Source: Antitrichia curtipendula (Eukaryota; Streptophyta; Bryopsida; Hypnales; Leucodontaceae). Taken from it: 64,000 nucleotides of DNA. Below are positions 47,865 through 60,984 of this stretch, in pieces. The position numbers were made by a program, and so were the translations under genes. How positions within the stretch are numbered: the stretch's first letter is position 1; every line of letters starts with the position of its first letter. The DNA lies in the NCBI GenBank assembly GCA_951230915.1, contig OX579640.1, positions 12,978,981 to 13,042,980 on the forward strand, given 5' to 3'. The notes under the pieces are model-generated. The model had not been told where the DNA came from. It ran no database searches and saw nothing but the letters and a program-made list of their open reading frames with translations.

Positions 47865-50800
47865 TTCGACTCCGCATTGACTTTGGTTTGTGAAAGTCCC
47901 AATCTTATCTACGACTGCATTCACACTGCACAATGTTCTCATTCACACTATACAATGTTTCATTCACACTAAACAACATACAAAGTGTTTGGAGATGTAA
48001 GGTTTGACCAATCAGACCCCAGCATGCTTTCAACGCTAAATTTTGCATATTGTTCATTCTAAGTTATAAGCTCTTTCCTACACTAGATTCTATATATCAT
48101 GCTCAATTGTAGAAGCATTGAATAGTCTTTCTCGGGAACCCATTGGTGATCCCTTCTATGATCAAAGTGGCCTTGGAGTTTTTAAAGATGCTGGACAAGT
48201 CGTGGGTGAATTGTCTGCAAATAACACAGCGAGAAAGTGTCATCCAACTCAATACTCTTTCAAATTTTTTTATATTTTTTGCTAAATTAGAATTATCATT
48301 TGGTGGAGGATTTTATTGATGTTCTTGCTAGAATGTAGTAGTGTTTCTTAATTTGTCTATCAGGTGCACAAATCTTGCTCAATTCGAGAATTTTGTTTTA
48401 ATCCTTTGCGATGTAAGTTTTTTGCATTGAATTGTCAAAATTGTAGTTTCAATTTGGTCAAGGAAATGAAGGAACCGGTGAATTGTACGGTGATCAAATA
48501 AACTACCCTCTTTTTGGTGAGTATTGCAAGTAATTTATTTACCTTGTTCTAGTTGGATGATCATTTATGTTTTTGGAACCTCAATGTTGAGGAATGTGGT
48601 TTCAAAAATTGAGTTCCTAGGGCAAGAGACTATTTGATTGTCCTTCCTTTTTCTTGAAATACTCTTTATTATGCACTTTTCTGTGTCGCTAGCCTAAAAA
48701 TTTGATGCACTTATCTTGTGTTCAATCAAAAGTTATGCAGCTGGATGTTTCATTATCTTGTAAATGCCCAAAGTATCGAGCAATATTCATGATGATCTTC
48801 TTAATGGAGAGTTGAGGCTTGTTGTTCATTCACGCTTTAAGGTTCTTGGTAGAATGATTGCCTTTGAGGTGAAATTATTTAGATGAGCGTTTGTTCTTAT
48901 GAGCTTGAATATCATATAGATCAATACTATATAACATTCAAGAAAATACATACTATAATTTGTGTCATTGTTTTTTAGTTCAAGAGACTATACTTAATTG
49001 ATATATAGGTATATTATGTATCATCTTATTTTTTGTCGACCTAATCTACAAAAGGATCTACAATTGACAAGAAATTGGAAAACTAATGGAATGTGTTGAT
49101 TTTTGATAGGTATCAATGAGTTAAATTTTTTTTGAGTTTGGAGGTTCTTCAAGGTGGAGATCATTGCTTAATCCCTCAAATTTGAGCTTCGAAAATGAAG
49201 CTGAATGAGTGATGGCCTAAATGGCATTTTCTAATAACGTTGGAATTTTATTAAGTTCTTTTTTTTTGCATTCAAAGCAAAAAGCCTTTAATTTTGTCTA
49301 ACATCCAGCTTCTAGTGATTGTTTCACAGTGTCTTATGTGCGAGGGAAGGGCATGGAGCAAGGCTATCTATAGTAGTTTATAGATATTGTGAATTTTGGA
49401 TTTACAGACTTTGTGGATTATGTTTTATAGATAATTATTTGTGTTCTAATGTTAGTTTTGTTAGTGATGATAAAAAATATACTAAACTAAAACTAAAACT
49501 AAAAAATTGTATATGATTTTATTTGTTTCAATTTATACCAAATAAGAGTGGTGTGACCATAAGACTCTGTCCAAGGTAATCAAAAATATTAATTGCATTG
49601 TAGTGACACAACTTTGTTTGGTTGAAGATTCTTGGTCAAGAAGAGACAATTCTTTGAAAATTTCAAAGCTATCATGTTGTTTGAGATAGTTGGAGTATTC
49701 ATTTATTTTGCAATTACCTCAGCAAGTATGAAGGCTAACCTTTTGAAAACATTACAGTGGCTTGTATAAGTATTTGTACACTTCAGAAATTGCCATAACT
49801 AATTGAAAATTAGATTTTTTTCAACAAATTTTGGACATGTTGAAGCATAAGTAACACACTTGTATAAAATGATTTTTCAAAATTTTAAAAATCCTTTCTA
49901 ACATTTTCTATAATTTAATCAAATTTATGAGTGAAAAAATAGTTTTAATACAAGTAAATTTTTCAAAGATTTTCTAGTAATTGCAATGAAAATCCTTTTA
50001 AGAATTCTTTGGTAAGAATTCTTCAAACTTTGAAATTTTATTGAGTGAAATGTTATTGACTAAAATATGACTCCAAATTTTTACATTTCTTATAATTCAC
50101 TCCAAAAATCTCCAAAAATTGATGCAGTGGTCATCGAAATGCATTCTCTATAAATATTTAAGTAGAAAAACATGCCATTTTAGTTCATTTTTCAACCTAT
50201 TCTAAAAATCATATCATATGTTGTTTGAATTGAAATTTTTTGGCAATAGAAACCTATAGTCATTAATAAAAAAAGCTCAAAATCATAGGTTAAAATTATA
50301 ATTTATTAAAATGTAAATAGGGGGCCAAAAAATCACTTGAACACACTTTGTTTGTTATAGATACACTAAGTGATCTCTTCGGGACAACATTTTATATTTT
50401 TATTTAGATCAACAATAGCATAAAAGGTCCTTTTTTTTTCCTCTCATCAAACAATTGTTGGTTTTTCGTAAAGGAAGGGGTGTCAGGGTAGGGTTGCCTG
50501 TCTCTTCTCAATAGATAGTTATACAAAATAAAATAGAAATTAAATTAGTTAAAAAAGCTAGACTTCAAATTATTTTAATGATATCAATTTTTTTAATTTA
50601 AGTGTAAACTAGGTAGTCAAAATCAATCAAATTTTAAAACATTTAAAATTGCAAAAAAAGTGTAAAGAAAACATGAAATTTACTAATAAATTATTTAATA
50701 AATTAAAAAATGAAATTTTCTTCTAAATCACTATCTACAATTAGAAAGATATTTTATTCATTTAATGAAGAGATAATGACGTATGTATGTCAAAGATTTT

Positions 50801-53800
50801 CTTAAATTTTTTTTTTAGTATATTAATGTTTATATTGCAATAAACAATCAATTTTTTTAATATAATGTGATTTAATTTATTTTAAAATGATTCATTGAAT
50901 GTTTGCAATCAATGTTCAATCTATTAAGGAACAAGAAATAGTCAAATTTTGAAAATTGTCAAGATGTATTATAAAATGTGAACTAGAATAAGAAGCTAAT
51001 GATGATTTTCAAGTAATAGTTGTAAAATATGGTATGTAAGTCATATCTATATGTTTAGACTTTAGATCAATAATACAAAAATTAATATTTTTCAATAAAA
51101 TTTGAAGTCAAAAATTAAAAATTCCATTCTAAAATTGATTGTAGATTGAATTTTTGAGATTTTCAGTAGAAAGTTTTTCCTTGAAGTTCAAAATGTTAAG
51201 TTCCAATCATAGTGATTTTTGAAGATTTTTATTATTTTTTATTTTTTATTCAAATTGTTTCTAAAGGATCATATTTTAAACTAAAAAGGTTACTTTTTGA
51301 AGACTTTGCTTTAATAATATTTTATTATTCAAAATCTATGACATATAATTGTTAAAGAACTAACAAACAAATCTTAAAAAATAATGATGGATTAAAAAAA
51401 AAAATTGTTATATGACTTGGGATGTGTCCATTGTTCAAAATTTTGAATGCTTAGTCCTTTTGGGTTTAAATGTGACTAAATAAAATAAAATTCTATCATG
51501 TTTTGTACATAACAATACACATAAAAATTTGATAATAAAATATTGTGTAACAATTTACAATTGTAGAAGGAAAATTAACTTCACTATGACAAGATTTTGC
51601 TCAAATTTATGAGTTCTTTAGTATGGTCAATATAAAATGCATGGCAATGTTATAAATGTTCTAGCAATATTAATAAAACACTTTAATATAGAACCCGTGG
51701 GGCCGTGTTGTGACACCATTCAAATTCATTTTTTATGGAATATTTCTTTTGCCATATATTTTGCAAACAATAGTTGAGAATGATGTTTTTGAAGATGGTG
51801 TTGCAAACCAATATGATGTTGAAGAAGAAACAAAAATAGTTTTTACCAAAACAATAATAAGTAGTTTTTTAGATTATGAAATTGCACAAGATTACAATAA
51901 AATATCATCAATTGCACCTAGTGAAAATGGTTTATTTGTTGTACCTAATGAAGAATACCATTCTAAAGGAATCTTCAAAGAGAAATATAGTAAAGACTAA
52001 AAGAACTTAATTTTTCAACATTGTTGTTTAGTCATCCTCAAAATGGAAAAAATATATTAGAAATTTTTTTATCATAAAATAAAAAAATGGAGTTTATTAC
52101 AAAAAATTCATGATTTTGCTACAAATATTCAATTTTTTTTCAAAGAAACATAAAATTTTGCAATTTTATATTTTATTTATTTATTTATTTATTACCAACA
52201 ACTTACAATGAATTAATTGTAAATAGTTCCAATATTTTTCAATTAAAATGAAATCATATTTATTAATTTTATCACTATTTATTTTTGTTTAATTATCCTT
52301 CTAGCTACTATCAATAAACTAATATTTGTTGTTTACTTAGGACAAAGCCTCATGGTCACTGTTCTTGTTTTATACTATTTTATTTTTTGTCTCTTTGGAC
52401 AAAGTTACACACACACCTAGAATCAACCAAACCTTGTATAAAAGACAATAAATTCAGAATTTTATATGGATGTGTGTAATAGTTGCAAGAAGAGAATGAC
52501 AATTGTTAGATGACAAAATTCAAGGAGATGCTTGTGAAAGTGGAGGAGGCAAATTTCCAACTTCTAGAAAACTATTTTCAACACTCAATTTGAAGTTTTG
52601 GGTTGCTTTTAGTTTGATAACAACACGCAAAGATAATCCTAAAATGTAGTTTCTCCCAACAATTATAGAAGTGAAGGCATCATAAAACTCTCCGAACTAA
52701 AGGTACTTTCAACCCTTGAAACTTTAAAAATTCATTTTTGGTTATGACACCAAAGCAAGGAAGTTCTCTCTTAACACACTAATCAAATTATTATTGTAGG
52801 TTTACAAAACTAATTTGTTCTATTGTGTTATTTTTGGTATGGAACTTTATAGAATTTGATGAAATATTTGAATTGTGAATTAATAGATTTTTTGGAAAAA
52901 ATTATTAAATATAATTCACTAATTTTTTGTTAAATCTTCAAAGGTATTTCAAAATACCCTTTTGACTTGCTTTAGGTGTTATTTTGAATAGACCTTCTTT
53001 TTTAATACGTAAATGCTCAAATGGTCAACAACAATTGTTTTCATAGCTAGAAGAATTCAATTATTTATACAAGAAGCTAAATATAATATAGGCAAATGAC
53101 AAAGATGAATGTTACCTTATATTTTTGAATACTAAAAAATCATTTATAAAATCATTGCAATTGATTATTTCGCCAATTTCTAAAATAAATATCTTATTTT
53201 TTAATCTAGTTTTCAAATTTTATTGAAAAATATTGTTTGATGTAGAAATTGTATGGATATGATGTATGCATCACATTTTGTAACTTTTGTTTGAAAACCA
53301 TCATGAAATAGTTATTTTGAGTTGCATTTTATTATATATTTTCACATTTTTGAAAAGTTGGTTTATTCCCTAGTCCCTAAGGGATATACACTTGGAAATT
53401 GATTGGATTTCATTCAATTCTTTACTACTACACAAAGCAATTCAACTAATGCACCTTGCAATAATATACTAACTTGCATTAATTTTTGAAGTATGCAAAT
53501 TTGAATCACACTAATACAAAAGTTCACAATATTTCAAATATAATCAATGTAGCATGATTTATCTTTTTTCCATAGTATTCTAATCATATGATTTCCAACT
53601 GAGCAATTCCATCAATGGTTAATTTACTCAATTAGTGTAAAGAGGTCGTACATTCATTGATTGCTTTCAATGCATATTTAAAAAAAATTGTAGATCACAT
53701 CTTTACATCATATTTCTAATGTAAAGTTGTGATCTACATTGCAAGCATTTCAATGTGACCTTTTGTTCAAGAATTCCAAGCTTACAATAATTCACCTTCT

Positions 53801-54085
53801 AAAGTGCACAAATGAGTTGAGGATGTCAAACCCAAACATATCCATGACATATTCGTTTATACATCTTTAAAAATCTATGCAAAGTTTTGGTCCTTCATTG
53901 CAAGCATCCAAAATAAATTCCTCTACCTTACATTATAAGAAGTTGTTCATGAAATATTCATTTATACATCTTTAAATATCTATGCAAATTTTTGGTCCTC
54001 TTTAACATCTAAATGTATTGCATTTTCATTCATATATCACATTGTAAGCATCCTAAATAATCCTAAATAAGCTCCTCTACCTTAC
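47865..54085. other. Long A+T-rich region without a convincing gene
   Basis: More than 6 kb of very A+T-rich sequence, with low-complexity runs (for example TTTATTTATTTATT near 52175) and no recognised coding exon. One 96-codon open frame at 51710-52000, lacking an ATG start at its 5' end, stands out and is discussed under findings. Confidence 0.5.
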
Positions 54086-54455
54086 ATTACAAGGAGTCGA
54101 AATCGATCCACGAAAGCATAAGGCTTTGACACCCTTTCATGTAAAGTGGCACATTCCTCAAAGTGCAACAACCCTTTTCAAATCTAAGGCTGGGGTGACA
54201 GCCTTTCCAATTTGTGCCTTGGGCTTGTTCAAATCCTCGAACGCTCACAGATTTCATACAGTGGTGTTGCATTTCGTATTTTCATATTTTACCTTCAAGT
54301 CTACACGCGGCCATTTAGCCAAGCTCGTGTCCACTAGGTCCACAACGCCCAACCGGCCAGTCTCCAACAAGTTAAGGATGGTAGCTTCATAAGGATGACC
54401 ACTCACGCAACTGTATTAAAATAATTAAAATGAAAAATAGATCTCTGACACTCAA

Positions 54456-56776
54456 TCAGGTGGCTCCCCCAGGATCGCCAATAAGCCCTAGAAAGTCGTC
54501 CTTGATTGTGCCAATACAGAACTGCATAGAAAAGTCAATATGAAATCAATAATCATACGAGGAGAAGCAACAAGGCCAGTCGATTTCAGTTGACCCAGGG
54601 TGGGTTACATGTCTCAAGAAATCAAGCTGCAGTTATCTTAATCATGGAAGAATTCATAGGCTATTTGTTTTCCACACAAACACTAATACACACAATGGCA
54701 ACGAAGGTCGCAAAAGAGAACTCACAATCTCTGTAGCGTCAACACGGGTACCAACAATTTTGAGCCGCACTTCGCTGTCCTTTTGTATCCTCACCTGCGC
54801 AACGAGGGCTGGTCAATCTAAGTATACAAGCCAGGATTGAACTATACTATCACATTGTGCCCACCTGCAGATATTTTCTAAAAATGCAGAGACTGAAACA
54901 GAAAGCCTCTGAATTATGCGAAGCAAAAATGAAAACATAGAAACACCAACATTAAAATATTTGTGCGAGATAGGAAGATTTCATACCGAGCTATCTGAAG
55001 TTTCATAACTTGGTACATCTCCTGATTGAAATACCATATCATCTGGTATCAACTGTCAGAACATAAGGTAGAGAATGAGGACTTTTCCAGTGAAAGAAAA
55101 AAGAGAACCATCTCTAGTCATGACGACCAGAACACACTAAACTCAGCCTAGCAGTTCAAAGCTCCATCACACACTGCCAAAAAAGTTTTAGCCAAATAAA
55201 CAAAAGTCTTGGTTAGGAAGACAGCAGTGACAATTTAGAAGCTTTACTTATGCCAAGGGCCTTTCTATTCCCCGAAGGAGAAATCGGAAAGCTTACATGA
55301 TTAGATACGAAGATCTGTACAGGTCCAGCTTCGGCAAAGAAACCCATCTGCATTCCCCACATTATGTTCAGATAATCATATCGACTTGGGTTTTTTGAGT
55401 ACGCGTATCTAACCCAAACAGAGATGTAAAATGTAATCCTCAGTATAATCCTTGCATATTGAAATATTAAAATATCATATTCGATAACTTAAAGAATGGC
55501 ACTTTTCCTGTAACCACATGTCACAAGCGTCATTCTTATTGGACACCATAGCTTTCTACATTTTCAAACAGTTGCTTACTCTTTCCCCTTGGAGTAGAGA
55601 CAATAAACTGTGCTATCAAGGGATAACATGTCAGAGATGATACCTTGTTCACCATAGTGACCACGCTCTCCAGAATCTCGCCTTTGAAGGGTCTAAAAAC
55701 CACGCACTGGTACTTGACAGGAAAGGTCACGAAGCCTGTTCCATCACGGATGAGGCCCGAGCCGATGGTCTCCACTGCAGTCACTGCCACGACAAATCCG
55801 TGCCGGCCACTGTGGAAGGCACACAATCCATCAGTTCCATGACAAAATAAGGCGGATGATACCAAAACCTAATGCCGTATCCTACACAGACTCCAGTTAC
55901 CAACAGCAATTCATCTACTCCTCAGCTTGGTTAGCCTTCAATTAGCAAGTTGTATAAGCATAACTTGGCTGAATTGGTCGATGATCCCTAATCTTTGATT
56001 GGAAATGGGATTGTCTGCTGTCACTTAGAGTGGTCTACAACCTCCCACTTTGAAATTGCATAAGAAGTTCATAGACAGAGATGAAAATCAGGTTTCGCTC
56101 TTGTATCCAAAGTGATGACTTTGCTGCAGTATACTGGTATCTCCAATATCACACTCCTACATATTGGCTAAATTGCTAAAAGTGACCAAATAGTATCTTC
56201 TACCTTATACACCGGTATATATTGATCATAATGTAATACAGATCTTCAAACAAGATGTGGGAATAGGTTCCCAAAAGGATTCAATACCAGAAAACGCAAG
56301 TCAAAGATGCCCCACAGAGTGAAGAGAAAGCGCAATAATAGAAACTGCCGTATACAGCGGACAGAACATACGTCTTTGCCCTACGATTCTCACCAAGCGG
56401 AAACCCTAGAAAAGCAGCATGCGAAACCATCCAAGTGCTTCGCAAGACCCCAAAAAACCAACAGTCCACCTAAACCCGCTCGGATTGCAAAGTATCAACG
56501 GAAAACCTAAAAGTCAATTACAAAAACCAAAAGAACGTCCTTGAAAGCTTCGTTTAACCCCACCAAAATTGCCAGAGAAACCCTAAATTCTCCGCAGGAA
56601 CCCTTCGGCCTTATAAAAAATCTGGTTACTATAGAGGTCGTGCGAGGAACAAATGCGTACCTGCAAGTGCCCTCGACATCCTGGATGAGCTTCGCAATGA
56701 GCTTGTCGCGCAAGTGAGGTCCGAAATGACGAGGGTGCAGCTGCATGTTCCTGTCTAAGTAGATGTGGAAAAACAT
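54456..56776 (-). CDS. NRPB7: DNA-directed RNA polymerase II subunit RPB7 (6 exons, 177 aa)
   Basis: Exons: 56776-56661, 55809-55644, 55347-55297, 55052-54987, 54794-54726, 54521-54456. Splice sites are GT-AG and the 178 codons stay open, matching the 176-aa plant protein. RPB7 pairs with RPB4 to form the stalk of RNA polymerase II in the nucleus. The stalk binds the emerging RNA and helps initiation. The N-terminal tip/RNP-like domain (MFFHIYLDRNMQLHPRHFG, then KLIQDVEGTC) is followed by SGRHGFVVAVTAVETIG, DGTGFVTFPVKYQCVVFRPF and the C-terminal OB fold (FVSNHLIPDDMVF, SEVRLKIVGTRVDATEI, FCIGTIKDDFLGLIGDPG). NRPE7/NRPD7 paralogues of Pol IV/V are less similar, so RPB7 is the best call. A TTAA fold-back element begins about 350 bp upstream of the ATG. 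Confidence 0.95.
55900..56190. repeat. Dispersed intronic repeat, copy in RPB7 intron 1
   Basis: This is the most complete of three related intronic blocks. It contains ACCAACAGCAATTCATCT, AACTTGGCTGAATTGG, TGGTCTACAACCTCCCACTT and CACACTCCTACATATTGGCT. Confidence 0.6.
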
Positions 56777-57127
56777 CTTGCTCACAGCTTTTTTATTTTC
56801 TTGCAAAAGATGGACTAATTGATGCAGCAGTATTCCCAACAATAATCTGAACTCTGATCTGCGCTGTGAGGAGGGATGCGGGAGAAGGGAAGACAGGACT
56901 ACTGATACTGCGGGATGGCTTTGTACGGTGAAAGGTCGGATCCACGGTAACCAGTGTGGTACGTTTGGATGGCTTCAACTCCAATTCCATGATGCCAAGT
57001 GTTAACCCTTGAACGCCTGGAATTAAAATAAATAAATTTAAATTGCTCATTTTTCCTCATTTTTGTGTACACACATATTCTTTATGTAGAGTTCATTGAA
57101 TTGGTCATTAAGAAAGTTGACTTTTAA

Positions 57128-59002
57128 CCGTAGAGTCTCACATTGTCCTCTTGGGGGACAAAATGGATTTCGGGTAGGTTCATCTAGCCTCAATATTTGA
57201 GGTGATTTTCTTAAAACTTTTTTTTAAGATAGAAACACACATTAGCTTTTACGAATATAATTTTTATTTCAATTGATATCCAGGATCAAAAGTTATTCCA
57301 CTGAATGAGCTCAAAATGGAAGAGATTGGGCAACTAGAAAAATTCCCCCAAAATTTGAAAAGAATATTTTAAAATTTTTTTTCTTCATACATTATATTTT
57401 TGTCTATACGTAAAGCTTTGATTCATTCCATTTGGATTAGTGATGTGAAAGTTATGGAGCTTTTTCTTTTGTGGACAATCATAGAAACTTCTTTAGAAAA
57501 TAATGTATTAGTTTCATTTTTGAGCTCAATTTTCACAATTTAAAAAAAAAAAAGATTCAACAAGGTTAAGTATTTTTACTAGAACAATCTCACTATTTGG
57601 ATTAGAGTGTTTCAATTCCATATAAAAGCTTTTGACAATTTAGTGTTTTTTTTAATCTCATTCCAATCATGGTTGCTAGCATGTGAGCTTAGAATTTTAA
57701 GCCTGGGCTCTTATATTATAGGTACCTATATTATAGATACCTTCCATAGTTATAAGATATTTATATTATAGGTGTCTATGTTGTAGGTACCTATGTTATA
57801 AGCACCTTCTATAGTTATATGATGTTTATATTAGAGATGTCTAATTATATTATGGGTGTTTATGTTATAGGACCTTGGATCATAATTATAGGATATTTAT
57901 ATTATAGGTGTCTATGTTATAGATCTTTATATAATAAGCACCTTCCATGATTATAGGATATTTATATTATAAATATATTATAAACACCTTGAATAGTTGT
58001 AGAGTACCTACTTACATTTAGGCTCAAAGCTCGTAGACTCACATTTCTAGGCTCACATGCTAGTATCATTGCATTCCAACTTCAATCTACTTAAATATAA
58101 AATTTTAAAATGAAAATCAAATACTCCAGTATAATTTTGTTGAAATTTTTTCCTAGACTTTCAACTCAAATCTTCAACATAAATATTTTTTAATTCAAAA
58201 CCTCTAGAGCAAAAATTATAAGTTAAGGAAGATTCAAATTCAAATAATCTAGTCACAGAATGTGCTCAAAAAACTATTTTCTTCACATTTTTTGTCCCTT
58301 GTTCAACTAGATTTTTTGTCTTTGAATCTTTTTAACTTAAAATTTTTGCACTAAAGATGATGTTTTCCTAATATTTTATGTTGAATAATTGAGTTGATAA
58401 TCTAGGAAAAAAATATTACAAAATTTCTTTTTTTAAATTCACTCATTAAATTTTTTTAACATAAAAGCATGTTCAAAATTGAAGGGAACACTATGTTGTT
58501 AATAGCTTTAAGATGGAACTGAAACACAATAATTCCAATGGTTAGATTGTTTGAACATAAAAACTAAACCCTATCTAACAAGGTTTTTTGAAAAATTGTA
58601 AAAATTGCATTCAAAAATGAATTCTACAATTTATTTTTTCAAGAAGATGCTTAGATTGCCCGAAAAACTAAGATTGTCCATAACTTTTTCATCACGAGTC
58701 CAAATAGAATGAATTAAAGCTTCACATGTAGACAAAAATATAATATTTTAGGGAAAAAAATTTTTTTATTTAATTTTGACTTTTTGTGATTTTTTTTGTG
58801 TTGCCCGCCAAACTCCAATTTTGCTTATTGTGCTATAACTTTTGCTTCCAGGCACCAATTGAAATAAAAGCTATATATCCACAAAGCTTAGCACAAGCGC
58901 ACATCCTCAAAAAATTTCAAAAAAATTTCACTAAAAATTGAGGTTAGAAGAACTTGTCCAGACCCAAATTGTCCCCTAAAGAGACTGCCGGTCCTTTAGG
59001 GG
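57128..59002. mobile_element. TTAA-flanked fold-back element upstream of RPB7
   Basis: TTAA lies at 57124-57127 and 59003-59006. The right 450-500 bp match the right part of the element at 20054-20974, and the left 500 bp match the same part in reverse. The element is thus two copies of one end facing outward: GTCCTCTTGGGGGACAAAAT on the left and, reversed, TTTAGGGGACAATTTGGG on the right. A separate inverted-repeat insertion lies inside at about 57675-58065. Another TTAACCCTTGAA at 57002-57013 resembles the 4406-4421 end and might be the true or an older left edge. Confidence 0.65.
57675..58065. mobile_element. Inverted-repeat insertion with a TATTATAGG-rich core, nested in the fold-back element
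   Basis: Arms CTAGCATGTGAGCTTAGAA and, reversed, CTAGCATGTGAGCCTAGAA flank about 300 bp of tandem variants of TTATATTATAGGTGTCTATG and ACCTTCCATAGTTATAGGAT. No target duplication was certain. Confidence 0.65.
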
Positions 59003-59009
59003 TTAAACA

Positions 59010-60770
59010 AATCCAAATAGTATAAATGGCAAGTGATAGAAACCTATCAAGAATCAACATTCTAAATAAAATATGTGTAAAGTTGATAAATGCTTTGTCT
59101 TCTAATGAGTTGATTGATTTGATTGAAACTTGGAAGGATGGCCTAAGGACCACTGTCTTCAAAATACTTCAAATTTTTTCAAAAGACATGTTGTAAGAAA
59201 TATTGTTGTAAGGTCTAAGTTGACAATTTACTTTTGTAGCAAAACAATTATAAGCAACATCATAAGGACAACTAAGCCTTAATATTTGTTAGATTGACTC
59301 ATTTTAAATACCAAACGCTTTGGAGGAAAACCAAGATCAAAGCTAAGATGGTAATATTTGTAAAAATGACATATTTCACAGCACCAACAGTGGACTAGGT
59401 GATTGCAAATCACTAAAGTCTTATTTGTAAAGAATATCAAGATACCTAATAAGAATGTAACAAATCCCCAAGACCAAACTCATGGCAAACAAAATTATTT
59501 ATATCTACTCAATATCTATTGATATGAAAACTGGATAACAAGTCAATTACCATCAATTCAATATACAATTTGAATGAAGTAGGAACTTTCCAAAGCGTCA
59601 TTTTTTCTATTAGATCATATTTATTATTACTAGGTTCATCAATTTTTATATTTTCTTGTTGGCAATTGAAAGAAGATTTCAAAACACAAAAATGTGTCAT
59701 TTGAGTATTCTATGCAAAAGTTATTAGTCAATTTTATAAAATAGATGTTATGGAATCATTTCTTTAATTCTTAAACAACAAGTCGATCATTGTGGAAATC
59801 ATCTATTTAGGTACCATACAAATTGCTAGCTTAAAAAAAATTGAAAAAGCACTAATTGGAAGACAAGCTACTATAGAAGACCTTCCCTTTTCATACAAAA
59901 TTTGGAGGATGAATAGTTGCACTTCTATCCTATACAAAGAGATTATTTGCCATTCATAGGCCAAAAAACGTCCTTTGCTTTATTTATGGGTTAATGGAAG
60001 TAGATATCAATGAATTAGATGTTCATTTTATGCAAATAGAGCTTTTGGATTAGTAATAGATTTGGGAGTTTCTAATTTATGCATTGTAGCAAAATTGCAA
60101 AATAAGAATTTGAATGACAAAAATCAATGTCATTCATCCATTTAATGGCAAAAATGTTAATTCAACTTCATTTAATTTCTTAATCACCCATTTCAATACA
60201 CTAGCAACCTCTAGTTTCATATTTGAAATAACAAATGCCACAAATTCTCCAGCCTAGACATGACCAATCACTAGTAAATATGAGCACTAATGGTTGGAAT
60301 TATCACTGATTGTCTTCAAAAATCAAAATCAAAACAAAAACAACAAGAAAAATGATTCTTGATTTAAAAGGTTGTACTAACCAACATAGATAGATTACAA
60401 TTATGTTGATAATAAAAAAGTTACTATAATCTTGGAAAAACAACTCATGCTCATGTAAAGAAACTAAAAATGTTCTTCTCAAGAGATAGACAAGTAACTA
60501 ATCTTATATGCTTTGATGATATGAATTGAATCCCCAAAGTTATTGATCACATACGTTATCTTCTCCATCACAAAAATTATAATCTCGAGTAGTGTAGTAA
60601 CTAGTTTCATCTGTTGCTAGGGAACTGCTCACTCTTGAATTGCACAATCTAGTATGACCTATTGCTAGGGTACTATTCAATCGCAAAGAAATGGGCAAAG
60701 AACTTGAATTGTCCATTCCTTTACCATTACTCTTGGTCCAGAAATCTTCCTCGATAAACTACCTAATAAG
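59010..60770. other. A+T-rich spacer without a recognised gene
   Basis: No supported feature was seen between the fold-back element and the CACTA MITE. Confidence 0.5.
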
Positions 60771-60773
60771 ACT

Positions 60774-60946
60774 CACTAGAAGAAATCCGTGTTTTTCTTG
60801 ACACATTTTTTGTGACATCCACCTGTTTTTATGTCAACATTGACATTAGACATAGCGTAAGGTGTTAGTTGTAACGTCAAATACAACATAAAAGCAGGTA
60901 GATGTCACAAAAAATGTGTTAAGAAAAACACAGGTTTCTTCTAGTG
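60774..60946. mobile_element. CACTA-type MITE, copy d
   Basis: This 173-bp hairpin begins CACTAGAAGAAATCCGTG and ends with the reverse of CACTAGAAGAAACCTGTG. The ACT duplication lies at 60771-60773 and 60947-60949. Its interior arms (TGACATCCACCTG and TGACATCTACCTG reversed) resemble those of copy c. It lies next to the 3' end of the kinase pseudogene. Confidence 0.85.
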
Positions 60947-60984
60947 ACTGGTAGTCGGATAAAAAGAACCCATCATAACCCCTC

